Assembly: GCA_036426205.1 (NCBI GenBank)
Contig: CM071568.1
Span: 35,691,623 to 35,755,622 of the forward strand
Length of the DNA stretch: 64,000 nt
Direction: 5' to 3'
Source of the DNA: Ascaphus truei
Lineage: Eukaryota; Chordata; Amphibia; Anura; Ascaphidae
Shown: positions 63,186-64,000 of the stretch, piece after piece
Layout: every line of letters starts with the position of its first letter
Position numbering within the stretch: position 1 is the first letter of the stretch
Program-made: the position numbers and the translations under genes
The notes under the pieces: generated by a model
Databases searched by the model: none
Told to the model about the DNA's origin: nothing
What the model saw: the letters and a program-made list of their open reading frames with translations, nothing else

Positions 63186-64000
63186 GAGTGTTAGAGCACC
63201 ATCCTGTGTTTTTTGGCAAGTGCACAACAGGAGTTCATTATTGATAGCATTTTATTTATTTTGCATCATAATTCCTTCCTGTTTGAGGGTGAATATTTTA
63301 TACAGACAAATGGAACAGCGATGGGCACTCGTTTGCCACCAATTATGCTGGTCTATTTATGGGTCTTTGGGAGGAGGAATATGTATGGAACAAAAGCAGG
63401 TTTCGTCAATAAATATGGCAGGTATATAGATGATATCCTGATTATCTGGTCTGGGTCCATGGAAGATTTGGAAGAGTTCATTATATATTTAAATAAGTAG
63501 GAATTATCAAAATATTGTTCTCAGTGAAGAAATTGATCCCATAGAAATACATTTTTTGGATCTCAATTTAAAGCGGCAGAACATCGTATTGTGTACAAAC
63601 CCCATTTTGTCAATTCCTACCTTGATTACACTAGTAATCACTTTTTAAAATGGCTCAATAATATACCATATGGGCAATTTCTAAGGAGTCGCAGGAATTG
63701 CTCTGAGCCTAGGGACTGTGAAGAACAATCTGAGGTCCTTAGAGGGAGATTTTGGGGAAAAGGTTACAATACAGATGTGATACAAGACTCATTAAACAAA
63801 AGTTTACTTAGACCAAGGAATACACTAATAATTCCGAAGGATAGGAGCCAAGCCCCTAAAAGTAATAAAACATCAATGTTTATCGCAGATTTCTGTAAAC
63901 AGGAATCTAAGATAAGGAAAATCATTTATAAACATTGGGATATCCTGAAAATGGACCCTATATAACAATCAACGTTTCCAGTTAAACCCAAGGTAGTTTT
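63186..64000 (+). pseudogene. PLE-E reverse transcriptase to linker, runs off the window
   Basis: 63213-63500: 'EFIIDSILFILHHNSFLFEG', 'QTNGTAMGTRLPPIMLVYLW' (motif B), 'GRYIDDILIIWSGSMEDLEE' (motif C, catalytic DD intact). After a TAG and a frameshift, 63591-63965 carries 'SNHFLKWLNNIPYGQFLRSR' and 'IRKIIYKHWDILKMDPI', the linker to the endonuclease, which lies beyond the window. The RT start is missing on the left, where pseudo-LTR-like sequence joins directly, so it is 5'-truncated. Confidence 0.85.

Overview
This looks like a repeat-dense vertebrate chromosome segment, most likely from an amphibian and probably a frog with a large genome. The evidence is vertebrate-type L1, CR1 and L2-like LINEs, at least five Penelope-like elements (PLEs) with GIY-YIG endonucleases, vertebrate-style Ty3/gypsy and chromovirus remnants, AT-rich spacers, many microsatellites and no bacterial-style gene packing. 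The species is not identified. Nearly every long reading frame is a decayed transposable-element frame.

Layout. 0-2.6 kb: foldback-repeat arm, a minisatellite it seems to have spawned, and an L1 fragment split by another LINE (called LINE-X here). 4.2-8.8 kb: 5'-truncated Ty3/gypsy element on the minus strand. 9.3-11.1 kb: PLE-A. 12.0-14.7 kb: foldback element with an internal polymerase II promoter. 14.8-19.6 kb: PLE-B, the most complete PLE, with inverted pseudo-LTRs and an intact endonuclease frame. 20.0-20.8 kb: solo LTR. 21-27.8 kb: CR1 fragment, microsatellites and unclassified DNA. 27.8-39.2 kb: a second gypsy element whose integrase precedes the reverse transcriptase, rearranged and carrying PLE-C, which forms a palindrome of almost 7 kb.

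39.2-44.6 kb differs from the rest. It holds two convergent transcription units that are not standard transposon genes: a short, divergent forkhead (winged-helix) protein on the plus strand and a coiled-coil protein with a BEN-like C terminus on the minus strand. Each has poly(A) signals. The segment also carries duplicated blocks, one inverted pair around the BEN-like gene, and repeated GCATGCGC sites.

44.6-64 kb: LINE-X copies in both orientations, one split by a solo LTR with an ATTG target duplication and one by an L2-like LINE; more PLE pseudo-LTRs; a chromovirus 3' end; PLE-D; a complete Harbinger-type MITE; and PLE-E running off the edge.

The strongest signal is a dispersed set of hammerhead ribozyme motifs in the PLE pseudo-LTRs. 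Stem I differs from copy to copy yet stays complementary in most. Two core classes coexist: canonical CUGANGA, and UUGANAA, in which the interacting core positions C3 and G8 have both changed to U and A. All calls were made by eye; no alignment, folding or database search was run.
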